DNA of 64,000 nucleotides from Pyrrhosoma nymphula (GCA_963573305.1 OY754332.1:145011977-145075976); one strand, 5' to 3'; numbered from the stretch's first letter, positions 33,828-43,867 are shown. A program made the numbers and translations. Notes: generated by a model from the letters alone, not told the origin.

Positions 33828-34500
33828 TTTATTTATTTATTTAAAAAGTCCCCAAAAATGGCACAAAGGCTTATTACATTGGTCGACAAGCAAACAAATA
33901 AAGAGAATTTTTTACATAATATGCCCTAAAAATTATTAAGCATGACAGGAAAATAGAAAAATACGTTGGAAAGAAAGCTTGGGATTGGGATTTATGGACA
34001 AGGAGATGTGATAGAGGGATTAGTCAACTCGGCAATATGTTTTCTGAGGACTGATTTGAGCTCTTCCATCAATTCTCCTCTTCTTTCAGCAGAAGTATTG
34101 ACAACTTTCTGAAGCTTAACGACCTTAGTCTCTATCTGTTACCTGCCACTTCACTCAACTGGGTCCGACGAAAAAATGGCATTCTAATATTAGGTTTTTT
34201 AAATTTTAAACTTGGTAAAAAGAAATCAGTTGATTTCTTTATGAAGCTGTCCCTGTAATTTAGAAACACTTTCAATATTTTGAGTTTCTTGTCAGAATAA
34301 TTTGCGGTACTTGATTCCAAAGCTAATACCACAAGCTTTTTTTGTTTTTGTCTTTATCGATATATAGCCATCGAAAAACCATAGAGGTGCAGTTTGGGGG
34401 CATGATACCGCAAATTGATTCAAGATTTGTTTAGTTAAAAACATCTTGTCAAACCATATCGATCTTGCTGTATTAAAATGGATTTTTCTAATTAGCAAGT
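33828..34500 (-). mobile_element. Probable LINE 3' end with (TAAA)n tail
   Basis: The plus-strand TTTATTTATTTATTTAAA (33828-33845) is a (TAAA)n tail on the minus strand. Above it, the minus strand has short open frames (34498 to 34292 and 34332 to 34132) rich in Lys, Phe and Ile, e.g. SDKKLKILKVFLNYRDSF, that could be a degraded LINE C-terminus. No RT motif remains, so the family is unknown. Confidence 0.35.
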
Positions 34501-35400
34501 CTCATTCAGGAGCCCAAACGTTTTTTGGCGCCGTTATCCAAGCATTCCCGTAAGAACACAAAATATTTTAAGAGGTCACGAATTAACATTTCTTCTTCTG
34601 TAGATAAGGTAAACAACTAACGAAAAGAAACATTTTCAGGCAGAATGTAACAGAATATAACACCCAGTTTGCGTAGATGTATGCATCGCAAATGCGTGAT
34701 ATATTTCCCCGAAGAGGAACCAACAATATTACAGCTAGCTCAAGGAATTCTCGACGATCTTATAAAGGGTGATTTTCCTAATTTTCAAGTGCTGCAACTC
34801 ATATTTTAAAATATCCCCGTAGCGTCCATTAGCCCTTCTCCAGAAACCCAGGGTGAAATAAACAGGGTTGAACGTTTCCCGGTTTATTTGAGGGCGTAAG
34901 CCCCGAAACCAATTTTAAAAGAGCAAAATTTTAGACTGAAGGTTCTCTGATTTTTTCGTCGAAAACTTCATAAATGATTTCATAGATGGGGCGCAAGGTA
35001 AAAGAAGGATATTCATTTTATGCCGCTGTTTTAGTAGAACACAGGCAATCAGTGTTATGTTCAGCGTTCCCGTGTTTTTTGGCTGTCACATCGCAGCAGT
35101 GTGTTTGAATTATCTCGATGAGGTCCCATTCCTCCAGCAATCGATGAAAGAAAACAACCTCGTTTTCCCAACGGCCAATAGGTGTAATTGAAGCCATAAG
35201 AAAATGGTCAATTCACTTACAGGCCTATAGCAGTCAATCTATCAACTAGTGTTTTGCTAATGAATAAAGGAAGCGTTTTCCGTCCCGTTAAATATTCCTG
35301 TTGCCTCATTCAGCTTCGTCTCAGTAGTTGCTAGACGCTGGTGAGCAGTTGCGTACACAAGCCAGCGGACACTTGTAAAGCCGTCGCGATGCGTCGAGCC
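34501..35400. other. No gene seen
   Basis: No coding, repeat or terminal structure was recognised before the hAT MITE. Confidence 0.45.
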
Positions 35401-35408
35401 CTTATGCC

Positions 35409-35962
35409 TAGAGATGGGAAAATGACCGTCTTTTTCACCTGAGGGAAATGACCACGTGGTAAATTACGCTCATTTTCCAGTATTTTTTTGTTTTAAGCAT
35501 TTAACAGCAAATGAATGGTTAAATAAGAAACCCAATAGCAATAGGAAGGGGATAACGATGCTTAAACCAAACCTAATGCAGCATTAATCTATTATAAATT
35601 TTAAAAATTGTAAAAAGAACTATGGCAGCAACACGCAATCTGGCTTTCTTTTGTCCAGGTATGAGAAAATTTTTCAAGAAAAATATTCTACAATGAACAC
35701 TATACAATGTTATAATTTAAGTAAAATATGCCAAAAATGAGTTGTACATGCCTCAATTTATAATTAAACACGTAGGAAATGTGGACTTGGCTTAAAAGAA
35801 CATGTTGAGAATTTATCTGTACGAAAGATTATCTCAAACATAGGTGAGTTACTTAGAATATTACCAAAAATTACGGTAATTTTCAAGGGTCGCGGTAAAT
35901 TACGAAAAAATACCACGGTAATTTACAATTACCGTGGTAATTTTCAGAGTGGTCCATCTCTA
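35409..35962. mobile_element. hAT-type MITE, 554 bp
   Basis: The left end is TAGAGATGGGAAAATGACC and the right end is the inverse of TAGAGATGGACCACTCTGAAAATTACC. TAGAG fits the YARNG start of hAT terminal repeats. Flanking octamers CTTATGCC (35401-35408) and CTTATATC (35963-35970) match at six of eight positions, as expected of an old 8-bp duplication. Near the right end is a perfect 12-bp hairpin (35911-35922 with 35928-35939, TACCACGGTAAT). No coding. Confidence 0.75.
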
Positions 35963-35974
35963 CTTATATCGACC

Positions 35975-36170
35975 ACGCTCCGACCGGGATGCACAGCTTC
36001 CAGAGCGTGTGCGCGCCGGGGAGGGAGCACTTACTGAATCAGGGCCGTCGTTAGCTTGGTCTCCCTCCCACCATCTTGTGCGCCGGCGCTGCCATTGGCG
36101 CTCATCTCCCGAGGGACGTCCGAGTCCACGGGCGTTGTAACCACGGAAGGGCCGCTTTGTGCGTCAGAAA
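35975..36170 (-). promoter_or_regulatory. CpG-rich promoter-like segment, relative of the 56.9-kb island
   Basis: The minus strand contains GCCAATGGCAGCGCCGGCGCACAAGATGGTGG. The interval 56930-56975 (minus) has GCCAATCGCAGCGCCGCCTCACAAGATGGCGG. Both combine a CCAAT box with a YY1-like AAGATGG site and a start codon in the same spacing. Here the ATG opens only MVGG..PS before a stop, so this copy looks like a promoter duplicate or a dead first exon. Confidence 0.4.
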
Positions 36171-36345
36171 TCTGCCGCACGAGGAGAACAGCCCTCTTAC
36201 CTCCCACGAGAGCCTATATTGCATGAACCCGTTGAATATAGAATTACGAGGGTTGTGTAAAAAATAAGGTTCTCAAATTTTTTTCAGGTGTAAAGCATTT
36301 TTATTTGAACTGAAAAACACATCATTGGCAAGCTTAATTTCTTAG

Positions 36346-36703
36346 CTATTTTTCAACATAATCACCAGATTTTTCAACGCATTTTTGTTGACGACTCATC
36401 CCCTTTTGGAATCCAGCTTCAAAGTAGTCCGCCGCCAGTCCGTGGAGGAATTTGGTGACCGCTTCCTGCACTCCTTCATCAGTCTCGAAACGTTGTCCAC
36501 CCAAGTGTTGCTTTAATTTTGGAAACAAGAAGTCATTCGGTGCAAGATCAGGGCTGTAGGGAGCATGTTCAACGAGATCCCAGCCAAAATTGTCGATTAA
36601 ATCCTTGGTTTGGCGAGAGACGGGCGGGCGTGCATTGTCGTGGTGCAGTCTAACGCCTTCCGTCAGTCTTCCTCTCCGGCGATTTTGGATGGCTCTTCTG
36701 AGT
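36346..36703 (-). pseudogene. Mariner transposase C-terminal half, left arm
   Basis: The minus strand reads in frame from LRRAIQNRRRGRL through HHDNARPPVS to YSPDLAPNDF and on to the stop at 36346. The second and third catalytic aspartates (HDNARP and PNDF) are 34 residues apart, which defines the DD34D mariner group. The first aspartate domain is missing. FEAGFQKGMSRQQKCVEKSGDYVEK is the usual mariner C-terminal style. Confidence 0.88.
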
Positions 36704-36707
36704 ATTT

Positions 36708-37150
36708 GGGACCGTAAAAGCGTCCTGCTTGTTTAGTTTATGCCTCGAGGGACCACAATAAATTCGTAAAATTATTGCGAGACCTTGAAAAAACTCAGAA
36801 GAGCCATCCAAAATCGCCGGAGAGGAAGACTGACGGAAGGCGTTAGACTGCACCACGACAATGCACGCCCGCCCGTCTCTCGCCAAACCAAGGATTTAAT
36901 CGACAATTTTGGCTGGGATCTCGTTGAACATGCTCCCTACAGCCCTGATCTTGCACCGAATGACTTCTTGTTTCCAAAATTAAAGCAACACTTGGGTGGA
37001 CAACGTTTCGAGACTGATGAAGGAGTGCAGGAAGCGGTCACCAAATTCCTCCACGGACTGGCGGCGGACTACTTTGAAGCTGGATTCCAAAAGTGGATAA
37101 GTCGTCAACAAAAATGCGTTGAAAAATCTGGTGATTATGTTGAAAAATAG
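36708..37150 (+). pseudogene. Mariner transposase C-terminal half, right arm
   Basis: The plus strand begins within W-D-R-K-S-V-L-L-V and F-M-P-R-G-T-T-I-N-S (spacer, two in-frame stops: TAG after LLV and TAA after INS), then CETLKKLRRAIQ. It continues as the left arm does, through HHDNARPPVS and YSPDLAPNDF, to the stop at 37148-37150. It differs from the left arm at few positions (for example FQKWISRQQ here against FQKGMSRQQ). It reaches about 30 codons further upstream than the left arm. It lacks the first catalytic aspartate region. Confidence 0.88.
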
Positions 37151-37205
37151 CTAAGAAATTAAGCTTGCTAATGATGTATTTTTCAGTTCAAATAAAAAAT
37201 GCCTT

Positions 37206-38196
37206 TTTTCATTCAAGTATTCTACCAGCTGATTGGTAGGTTCTTGGACAGTCCCCATTCTGTATTCGAACCTCATAGAAATTGTCTCGCTTTCCCTCCT
37301 AAGGCTGGCTCGTTATTAGATGCCTCTTCAATTCTTCATATCTTCTACCTCCTCTTATTTCGTCCAGAATTCCTATCCTTCTCCTTCCTCTTCCACGCTT
37401 CCCCAGTGTTCTCCCCTCTATCACTCTTTTCAACATGCCCTCTCCTCTCAAAACCTCATCCATCCATCACTTCTGCCTTCTCCGAACCTCTGCCACAAGC
37501 TTCCTCTCCTCTCCGACCATATCCAATTCCCCCTCGTTCGTCTTTCTCGCCATCCAGCTAACCTTCTCCATCCTTCTCCAAACCCACATCTCAAACGCCT
37601 CAAGTCTACGCACATCCTCCCTTCGGAATGACCAAGTTTCCGACCCATATAGCGCCACGCTCCATATTAAAGTTTTCACCAGCCTCTTCTTTACGTCTCT
37701 TCTCAGACCCCCCCCCCCCTATCAATTCCCTTCTCTTCAAAAATGCTTCTTTAGCAACCGCAAATCTGATGTCCTTACCACTAAACCCATTCGCCTCCAA
37801 AATACTACCCAGATACGTAAACTGCTCGACCTGCTCTATCTTCTGCCCTCCCACCATTATATTCAGCCCCCCCTTCTTACATCTAGAAAATCTCATTACT
37901 TTCGATTTCTTGGGATTAATCTTCATCGCATACTTTTCGCACTGCACCTCTTATGCATTCACCATTGACTGTAACCCCTTGGCCGACTGACTAACCAATG
38001 CTTGATCATCTGCAAATCTCACTGATTTTATCAGCTCCCCTCCTACATTTATTCCTACCTCCTCCTCCCCCCATGCCTCCCTTACCATTTCTTCGGAATA
38101 CACTTAAAAAAACAACGGCGATACAGGGCACCCCTGCCGCACTCCCCGTCCAATCGTAGCCCATCCCGATACTCCATCGGCAACCCTAACCTGCGC
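37206..38196 (-). pseudogene. 5'-truncated RTE copy at the 3' side of the intact RTE
   Basis: Homologous to 38197-39193 but broken. It has a longer C-run at 37710-37720, a 10-bp loss near 37755 and several stops. It begins (element strand) within GVRQGC-type motif B sequence at 38196, keeps the C-terminal RT region (VEQFTYLGSILEANGFSG, KTLIWSVALYGSETWS) and ends in GAATGAAAAAA next to the mariner. The junction with the full copy, CTGCGC followed directly by the tail CATTCATTCATTC, lacks any intervening host DNA. Confidence 0.85.
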
Positions 38197-38293
38197 CATT
38201 CATTCATTCAAGTATTCTACCAGCTGATTGGTAGGTTCTTGGACAGTCCCCATTTTGTATCCCAACCTAATAGAAATTGTCTCGCATTTCCTC

Positions 38294-41278
38294 CTAAGGA
38301 TGGCCCGTTATTAGATCCCTCTTCAATTCTTCATATCTTCTACCTCCTCTTATTTCGTCCAGAATTCCTATCCTCTTCCTTCCTCTCCCACGATTCCCCA
38401 GTGTTCTCCCCTCTATCACTCTCTTCAACATGCCCTCTCCTCTCAAAACCTCCTCCATCCATCTCTTCTGCCTTCTCCGAACCTCTGCCACAAGCTTCCT
38501 CTCCTCTCCGACCATATCCAATACCTCCTCGTTCGTCTTTCTCGCCATCCAGCTAACCTTCTCCATCCTTCTCCAAACCCACATCTCAAACGCCTCAAGC
38601 CTACGCACATCCTCCCTTCGCAATGACCAAGTTTCCGACCCATATAGCGCCACGCTCCATATTAAAGTTTTCACCAGCCTCTTCTTTACGTCTCTTCTCA
38701 GACCCCCCCTCATCAATTCCCTTCTCTTCGAAAATGCTTCTTTAGCTAGCGAAATTCTGCATCTGATGTCCTTACCACTAAACCCATTCGCCTCCAAAAT
38801 ACTACCCAGATACGTAAACTGCTCGACCTGCTCTATCTTCTGCCCTCCCACCCTTATATTCAGCCCCGCCTTCTTACTTCTAGAAAATCTCATTACTTTC
38901 GTTTTCTTGTGATTGATCTTCATCCCATACTTTTCGCACTGCACCTCTAATGCATTCACCATTGACTGTAACCCCTTGGCCGACTGACTAACCAATGCTT
39001 GATCATCTGCAAATCTCACTGATTTTATCAGCTCCCCTCCTACCTTTATTCCTACATCCTCCTCCCCCCAAGCCTCCCTTACCATTTCTTCTGAATACAC
39101 ATTAAAAAGCAACGGCGATAGTGGGCACCCTTGCCTCACTCCCCGTCCTATCGTGGCCCATACCGATTCTCCATTGGCTACCCTAACCTGCGCAGTCTGA
39201 TTCATATACAAATTTCGAATCAGACGCCTGTCCCTCCAATCGACCCCTAATTTATTCAACACTCCCATTAATTTCGTCCATTCCACCCGATCAAACGCCT
39301 TCTCGAAATCTACGAAGCATGCAAAAACATCCTGTCCATACTCTAGGTTTCTTTCTACTAGAGTCCTCATCACCGCTATAGCGTCTCGCGTTCCCGTCCC
39401 TCTCCTAAATCCGAACTGGTCGTCACCCAGGTATTCATTCGCCTTCTTCTCTAGCCTTCTGTTTAGAATCCTCAGAACTACTTTGGCCGCGTGGGATATT
39501 AAGCTTATTGTCCTATAGTCTTCGCAAGTTTTTGCCTTACTCTTCTTCGGTATAGGAATTAGTACAGTCTTCGCGAAGTCTTCCGGCCACACTCCATCCT
39601 CATAAATCCTACGAATTAGCGCAAAAAGTTTTCCTCTTCCGTTCTTCCCCATGCTCTTCAAAAACTCTGCAGGTATGTCATCTATTCCCACCGCCTTATT
39701 CCTTTTCATGTCTCGTAGAGCTCTTTCAATTTCGCTATCTAGGATACTTGGTCCGATGCCATCTCTGTCGATATCGTCTTCCCTTTCTATATCTAACCTA
39801 TTGGGCCTTATTTCTTTACCATACAGCTCTTCAACATACTCCTTCCACCTCTCCTGGATCTCTCTCGGTTCTAAGATTACCTTTCCCGTATTGTCTGTTA
39901 TCTTTGTAATTCCCCTTCCCTTATTACCACCCGTCAGTTCCTTTACTTTCCTATATAATGCATCTGCTCTTCCCTCTTTTTGGTATTTCTCTAACGCGTC
40001 GATCTGTTCTCTCCACCACGCCTCTCTTGCTTTCTTTGTTTCTCTTCTAAGCCTGTTATTAAATTCTCGGTATTTTCTCTTACCTAGCTCTGAGTTTACA
40101 CTCTTCCATTTCCTTCTCTCCTCCATCTCCCTGATCATCTCCTTCGTGATCCACGGTTTTCTAATTTTAGTTGCACTCACTACGCCTACCGTTGCTTTCG
40201 CTGCTTCTATAATTCCATTTTTCAAACTTCCCCATTCATCTTCCACTGCTCTAACTCCATGATCCTCACCCATTATCTCATCCACCTTCTCCCGAAACTT
40301 CTTCTTCATTGCCCCAGTTAATGCCTCCGTATTCCACTTACGTACCCTCCTTCCCATTCTTATCTTTTTCAGTTTTACCCGACATTTCATGACTAATAAG
40401 TTGTGGTCTGTGTCTGCATCAGCTCCTGGATAAGTATGCGAGTTTTTAGCACTATTCCTGTATCTGTGACGTACCATTATATAATCTATCTGGAACCTGT
40501 CTGTGTCTCCCGGCTTCTTCCAAGTGTACCTACGTCGAGGATGATGTCTGAACCATGTATTTGTAATTACTAGGTTATTTCTGCGGCAAAACTCCACAGC
40601 TTTCTCGCCCCGGTCATTTCTTCTTCCTAGCCCGTAATCGCCCACCTCCCACCCATCTCTTCCTTCACCCACCACCGCGTTCCAATCCCCCATTACTACC
40701 AGGTGCTTACTTCCTGGTATCCTACCAATTATTTCCTCTAGCTGATCGTACACCCCATCTACCTCCTCCTCTTTATGATTAGAGGTAGGCATATAAACCT
40801 GGATTATAACTAAATTCGTTGGTTCTGCTTTTAGTTCCACGACTATTATCCTATCACTCACCTGTTCTGCATACACTACTTTTCTACCAAGTTTCCTGTT
40901 CATTACGAAAGCAACCCCGCGCTGACTTTCATTCCCTCCACTATAAATTACTCTATAGTCGCCGCTCCAGTAATCCCCGTCATCCTTCCATCTTACTTCA
41001 CCCAGACCCATGATGTCTACACCCACCCTCTCCATTTCTTGCTTTATATTCTCTAGCTTCCCCGCCCTCAGCATAGTCCTAACATTCCACGTGCCTATTC
41101 TAATAGTTTCGTTCTTCTTCTTTATCTTCTTTTCCTCTGCTGCTGCTTCGTCTGAGCAAGGATTTCGTGTGATGACGACCGCAGGGGCCTTGCTCCCACC
41201 GCTGCCGGGCACGACACCCGGCCCTCTTGGCCGAGTCCCGTAGTTGCCAGGATTCATTATCAATTGAGAACTGTCCAT
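38294..41278 (-). CDS. RTE LINE endonuclease/reverse transcriptase, intact 994 aa
   Basis: A single open frame from the ATG at 41278 to the stop at 38294. Residues about 58-295 are an apurinic-type endonuclease: IGTWNVRTM (62-70), GEVRW (93-97), VMGDWNAVVG (195-204), DYIMV (265-269) and TDHNLL (290-295), so the expected catalytic residues are visible. Residues about 565-800 are the RT: VDFEKAFDRVEW (656-667, motif A), RQGCPLSPLLFNVY (715-728, motif B) and VRFADDQALV (754-763). The C-terminal 190 residues have ALYGSETWSLRRED and GNRGRGRKR, as in other RTE-like proteins. The length is typical for the group. No stop or frameshift interrupts it, so it could still be functional. Expression would depend on the 5' UTR. 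Confidence 0.93.
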   Translation of the reverse strand: MDSSQLIMNPGNYGTRPRGPGVVPGSGGSKAPAVVITRNPCSDEAAAEEKKIKKKNETIRIGTWNVRTMLRAGKLENIKQEMERVGVDIMGLGEVRWKDDGDYWSGDYRVIYSGGNESQRGVAFVMNRKLGRKVVYAEQVSDRIIVVELKAEPTNLVIIQVYMPTSNHKEEEVDGVYDQLEEIIGRIPGSKHLVVMGDWNAVVGEGRDGWEVGDYGLGRRNDRGEKAVEFCRRNNLVITNTWFRHHPRRRYTWKKPGDTDRFQIDYIMVRHRYRNSAKNSHTYPGADADTDHNLLVMKCRVKLKKIRMGRRVRKWNTEALTGAMKKKFREKVDEIMGEDHGVRAVEDEWGSLKNGIIEAAKATVGVVSATKIRKPWITKEMIREMEERRKWKSVNSELGKRKYREFNNRLRRETKKAREAWWREQIDALEKYQKEGRADALYRKVKELTGGNKGRGITKITDNTGKVILEPREIQERWKEYVEELYGKEIRPNRLDIEREDDIDRDGIGPSILDSEIERALRDMKRNKAVGIDDIPAEFLKSMGKNGRGKLFALIRRIYEDGVWPEDFAKTVLIPIPKKSKAKTCEDYRTISLISHAAKVVLRILNRRLEKKANEYLGDDQFGFRRGTGTRDAIAVMRTLVERNLEYGQDVFACFVDFEKAFDRVEWTKLMGVLNKLGVDWRDRRLIRNLYMNQTAQVRVANGESVWATIGRGVRQGCPLSPLLFNVYSEEMVREAWGEEDVGIKVGGELIKSVRFADDQALVSQSAKGLQSMVNALEVQCEKYGMKINHKKTKVMRFSRSKKAGLNIRVGGQKIEQVEQFTYLGSILEANGFSGKDIRCRISLAKEAFSKRRELMRGGLRRDVKKRLVKTLIWSVALYGSETWSLRREDVRRLEAFEMWVWRRMEKVSWMARKTNEEVLDMVGEERKLVAEVRRRQKRWMEEVLRGEGMLKRVIEGRTLGNRGRGRKRIGILDEIRGGRRYEELKRDLITGHP

Positions 41279-41562
41279 AGTTTCAAGGTTTTTGTTTTAA
41301 TTGAGGTAGTATTCCTTGGCCTTACTCAATAGTGTTTTTTTACGTGACACCATCACTTCAGAGGCCGCCCCACTGGGGTCAGACACCTTTTGCAGCCGCC
41401 TCACTGAGGTACAGACGCTGCGCGGACTACCATTCGTCTGTCTCCTAACCTTCGACCAATCTGGCATGGGTGACCCTACCAGGAGCACTGCTCCCGCCAG
41501 TGCAGCTCTAGGGGTCATCGGAGCACGCAAGCCCTTCAACCACGACAAGGTTGTAGTCCAAG
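41279..41562 (-). promoter_or_regulatory. RTE 5' UTR, conserved in three copies
   Basis: The 284 bp upstream of the RTE start codon recur at 21.8-22.1 kb and 51.7-51.96 kb. Shared blocks include GGTCATCGGAGC and CTACCAGGAGCA. RTE and other LINEs carry internal promoters in this position. A promoter role is inferred from conservation and place, not shown by the sequence. Confidence 0.5.
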
Positions 41563-41617
41563 AATGCCTTACATCTGAAAAAAATTTGAGAACCTTATTT
41601 TTGTCACAACCCTCGTA

Positions 41618-41991
41618 TTACCACGCTCCAATCCAATCGCTAGAAATCCTTTAGTTAGTAAGCATATGGCATATGAAATTCCATCGCTGCTATCGTTCTT
41701 GAGAGAAGATTTCGAGACACCGTTTAATATGGACATCATAATTGGAAATATATGGCGACGATGAATCTTTGCGTAACCAAGCGCCAAGATTTTTTTGTCG
41801 CAAAGTTTTTGCAGGTAAAATACTGAAATGCATAAATATTTTTATTAAAGTTATTGACACGTAGATAATTGAAACGCAAAATTATTTTCGTATTATTTCA
41901 AAGGCAAAATATATTTTTCAATCGATATGCCATTATTATTGTCTTTAACTAATTTTATACATTTATTTTTACTACATTTCATATACAAATT
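41618..41991. other. AT-rich stretch, no gene seen
   Basis: A minus-strand frame of 72 codons (41787 to 41569) reads through the mariner end and is not a gene. Nothing else was recognised. Confidence 0.45.
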
Positions 41992-42244
41992 GAGGGCCTG
42001 AGAGTCAAAGTAATACAAATAACATGTACACGAAAAACGATTTCAGTGCATATTTTCTAAGTTGGTACCGTCGGGTACCGTCAGATACAGGAAAAAGAAT
42101 ACAAGTGCTCGAAAGTATAGTGTTGCGATCTAGCCGCCGAACACTTAAGCTACTCTTCTTGTTGTCATTTCTTACCAGGGTAAAGAGAGACAGGTGGCAC
42201 TGGACGATATTTGCCACTTGTATTACTTTGACTCTCAGGCCCTC
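41992..42244. mobile_element. 253-bp MITE with 29-bp perfect terminal repeats
   Basis: The left end GAGGGCCTGAGAGTCAAAGT (continuing AATACAA) is repeated inverted at the right end without mismatch. AATT flanks both sides (41988-41991, 42245-42248). Because AATT is its own reverse complement, a 4-bp duplication and a longer terminal repeat cannot be told apart. It is non-coding. The superfamily is not assigned. Confidence 0.8.
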
Positions 42245-43279
42245 AATTGATATCTGCTGGTGCGGAAATCATAGTGTACTCAAATCTTTAAAAGGAAACT
42301 GACCAAGTGATTTTTATATAATTGAGAGTGACAACTACAAGTGTTCCTGGTCTTGTGTTCGAAATCATCGGTAATCCGCACTATATTATGCGAGATGTTG
42401 TCCGGATTACCTCTCCTGGTGCCTTTGTCTCATGACGAACATTAATGGAATCTTGTGAACTCTCAGTCACTGACGAGTTTACATCATTTTCTATGAGGCA
42501 GGAGGCCTTAATAAATATTAAAATAAATGTTGGGTTACATTTGATCATTTTTAAAGGAGATAGAAAACATGAAATTTCCGATAACTAATTGCAGGTGTTA
42601 ACTTTTTTTAAATTATAAACAAAATAATGGTATTGATGTTGTTGTTATCTTTAATAGAGAATGGTTTTTTCTCGTAAACCTTTTGCCTTTTCTTTCTCGT
42701 AAACCTTTGGCTTGCCGGGCCAATTCGAAATCCATGACCTGACGACGCTTGACGTGGCTTTGGCCACGTCTAGCGTCTTAATTGCTGTGGAATTTATTTG
42801 ACTGCATAATGCAGAGAAATGACTAAGCACATTAAGCGTTCGCTATTTTGTTACATAAAGAACGAAAATACTAATGAAAATAATCATACTTTCGTTTAAT
42901 GTATAGTAAATAAATGATTTTATAATACGAATACCTACGATTTAATTTTTTATCAGGTTTTTATTTCATAAATGAATTCCAAGAGGTGCTGCAAGAGTTG
43001 AAATCCACCAGTTCTCTGAAAAAAACCAATACATTTTCATTTTCCCATATATTTGTTCAACTCTGAGACGCAGCCATAGTCAATGGATGGTAAATATTGA
43101 AAATGACACCTACATGCTACCTTGAAGCAGATACAGCAATCACTTTCGAGTGACCTTACGAAGTTTCTACTTCGCACTTTTCATTTTTGTCAGCTTTTTT
43201 TTAAGCTTACTCTGCGCGAAGACGACATGCGGATGGGACGAAAGGGATAAAAGTGATGCGATACCGGAGCGTAGAAGAC
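42245..43279. other. No gene seen
   Basis: AT-rich. A short imperfect duplication, TTTCTCGTAAACCTTTTGCC / TTTCTCGTAAACCTTTGGC, lies near 42667-42714. No supported gene. Confidence 0.45.
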
Positions 43280-43282
43280 TCA

Positions 43283-43864
43283 GGGCCGTATTCTAAGGAA
43301 CGTTCCTAGAGGAACGACTTTTCCTCTGTGACGCGTTTGTGGTGACAACTCAACCTCCAAGCGTTTTTTAAACGTACCTCTTCAGTTGTAGGCTCAACGC
43401 TCTCTACAAACAAACGAATCTCTTGATCCTATTAGTAGCATGGCTCAGACCATCCTCCAAAATAGAAGGAACGGTTCCAAGGCCTAATATGGCGGAATGC
43501 GTCGATTACCTCCGGATTTAGGCATTTTTTTCCAGACACATCACGCAATATGCGATCAAAATATCTTTTTCCATCTTTAATTATTCTTCTTCTTCTTCTT
43601 CTTGCTGTTTCGTTAAAGCCGCAATGAACTGTGGGCAGCAAACGTCACACGAAACGTCATCGAAGCATTACGTAGTTATGAGAATTTCAGCGATCTACTC
43701 AACAGTCCCTCCAAGCCCCTCCATCGAAGAGGAAGAGTTTGGTTTCGCTGTAGGAACGTTCTAGAATACGAATAGTGGGTAGAGTCACAACTCGCACTCT
43801 TCCTCCTTCCTCTTACTCTTCCGGCGAAGAGTAAGAGGAAGAGTATGGTTTAAAAATACGGCCC
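43283..43864. mobile_element. 582-bp MITE, PIF/Harbinger-like, with nested inverted repeats
   Basis: The ends are GGGCCGTATTCTAA and the inverse of GGGCCGTATTTTTAA, flanked by TCA and TAA (TNA-type trinucleotides, as for PIF/Harbinger, with one mismatch). Inside, CGTATTCTAAGGAACGTTCCT near the left end pairs with GTAGGAACGTTCTAGAATACG near 43765. A perfect 15-bp hairpin (43807-43821 with 43826-43840, loop CGGC) lies close to the right end. The 69-codon minus-strand frame at 43432-43641 has no recognised domain. Confidence 0.65.
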
Positions 43865-43867
43865 TAA

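Larger units (their letters stand above)
37206..41562 (-). mobile_element. RTE-type LINE insertion, full-length with extra 3' copy
   Basis: Flanked by AATGCCTT on both sides (37198-37205, 41563-41570). Removing the LINE and one duplicate gives mariner sequence matching the left arm. The element strand is minus: 5' UTR 41562-41279, ORF 41278-38294, 3' UTR 38293 to about 38197 with a GAATGAATGAATG tail. A second, 991-bp 3' fragment of the same family (37206-38196) follows in the same orientation, ending in its own tail and A-run. Single-ORF endonuclease plus RT, short 3' UTR and short-period tail are RTE-like. The clade call is by architecture and motif style. Confidence 0.85.
36247..41615. mobile_element. 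Palindromic mariner derivative with nested RTE LINE
   Basis: TA dinucleotides (36245-36246, 41616-41617) flank CGAGGGTTGTG...-type terminal repeats that are nearly identical for over 40 bp (through CTCAAATTTTTTTCAG). Both halves contain the 3' half of a mariner transposase, in opposite orientation: left arm 36247-36703, right arm 36793-37205 plus 41571-41615. An 89-bp spacer holds further upstream transposase sequence. There is no 5' half and no 5' end, so both outer ends are mariner 3' ends. An RTE LINE splits the right arm. Without that LINE the element would be about 1 kb. Confidence 0.88.

Noticed and set aside
37199..37990. Several overlapping plus-strand frames over 100 codons
   Set aside because: Shadow frames antisense to the RTE 3' fragment; the minus strand carries the RT C-terminal motifs.
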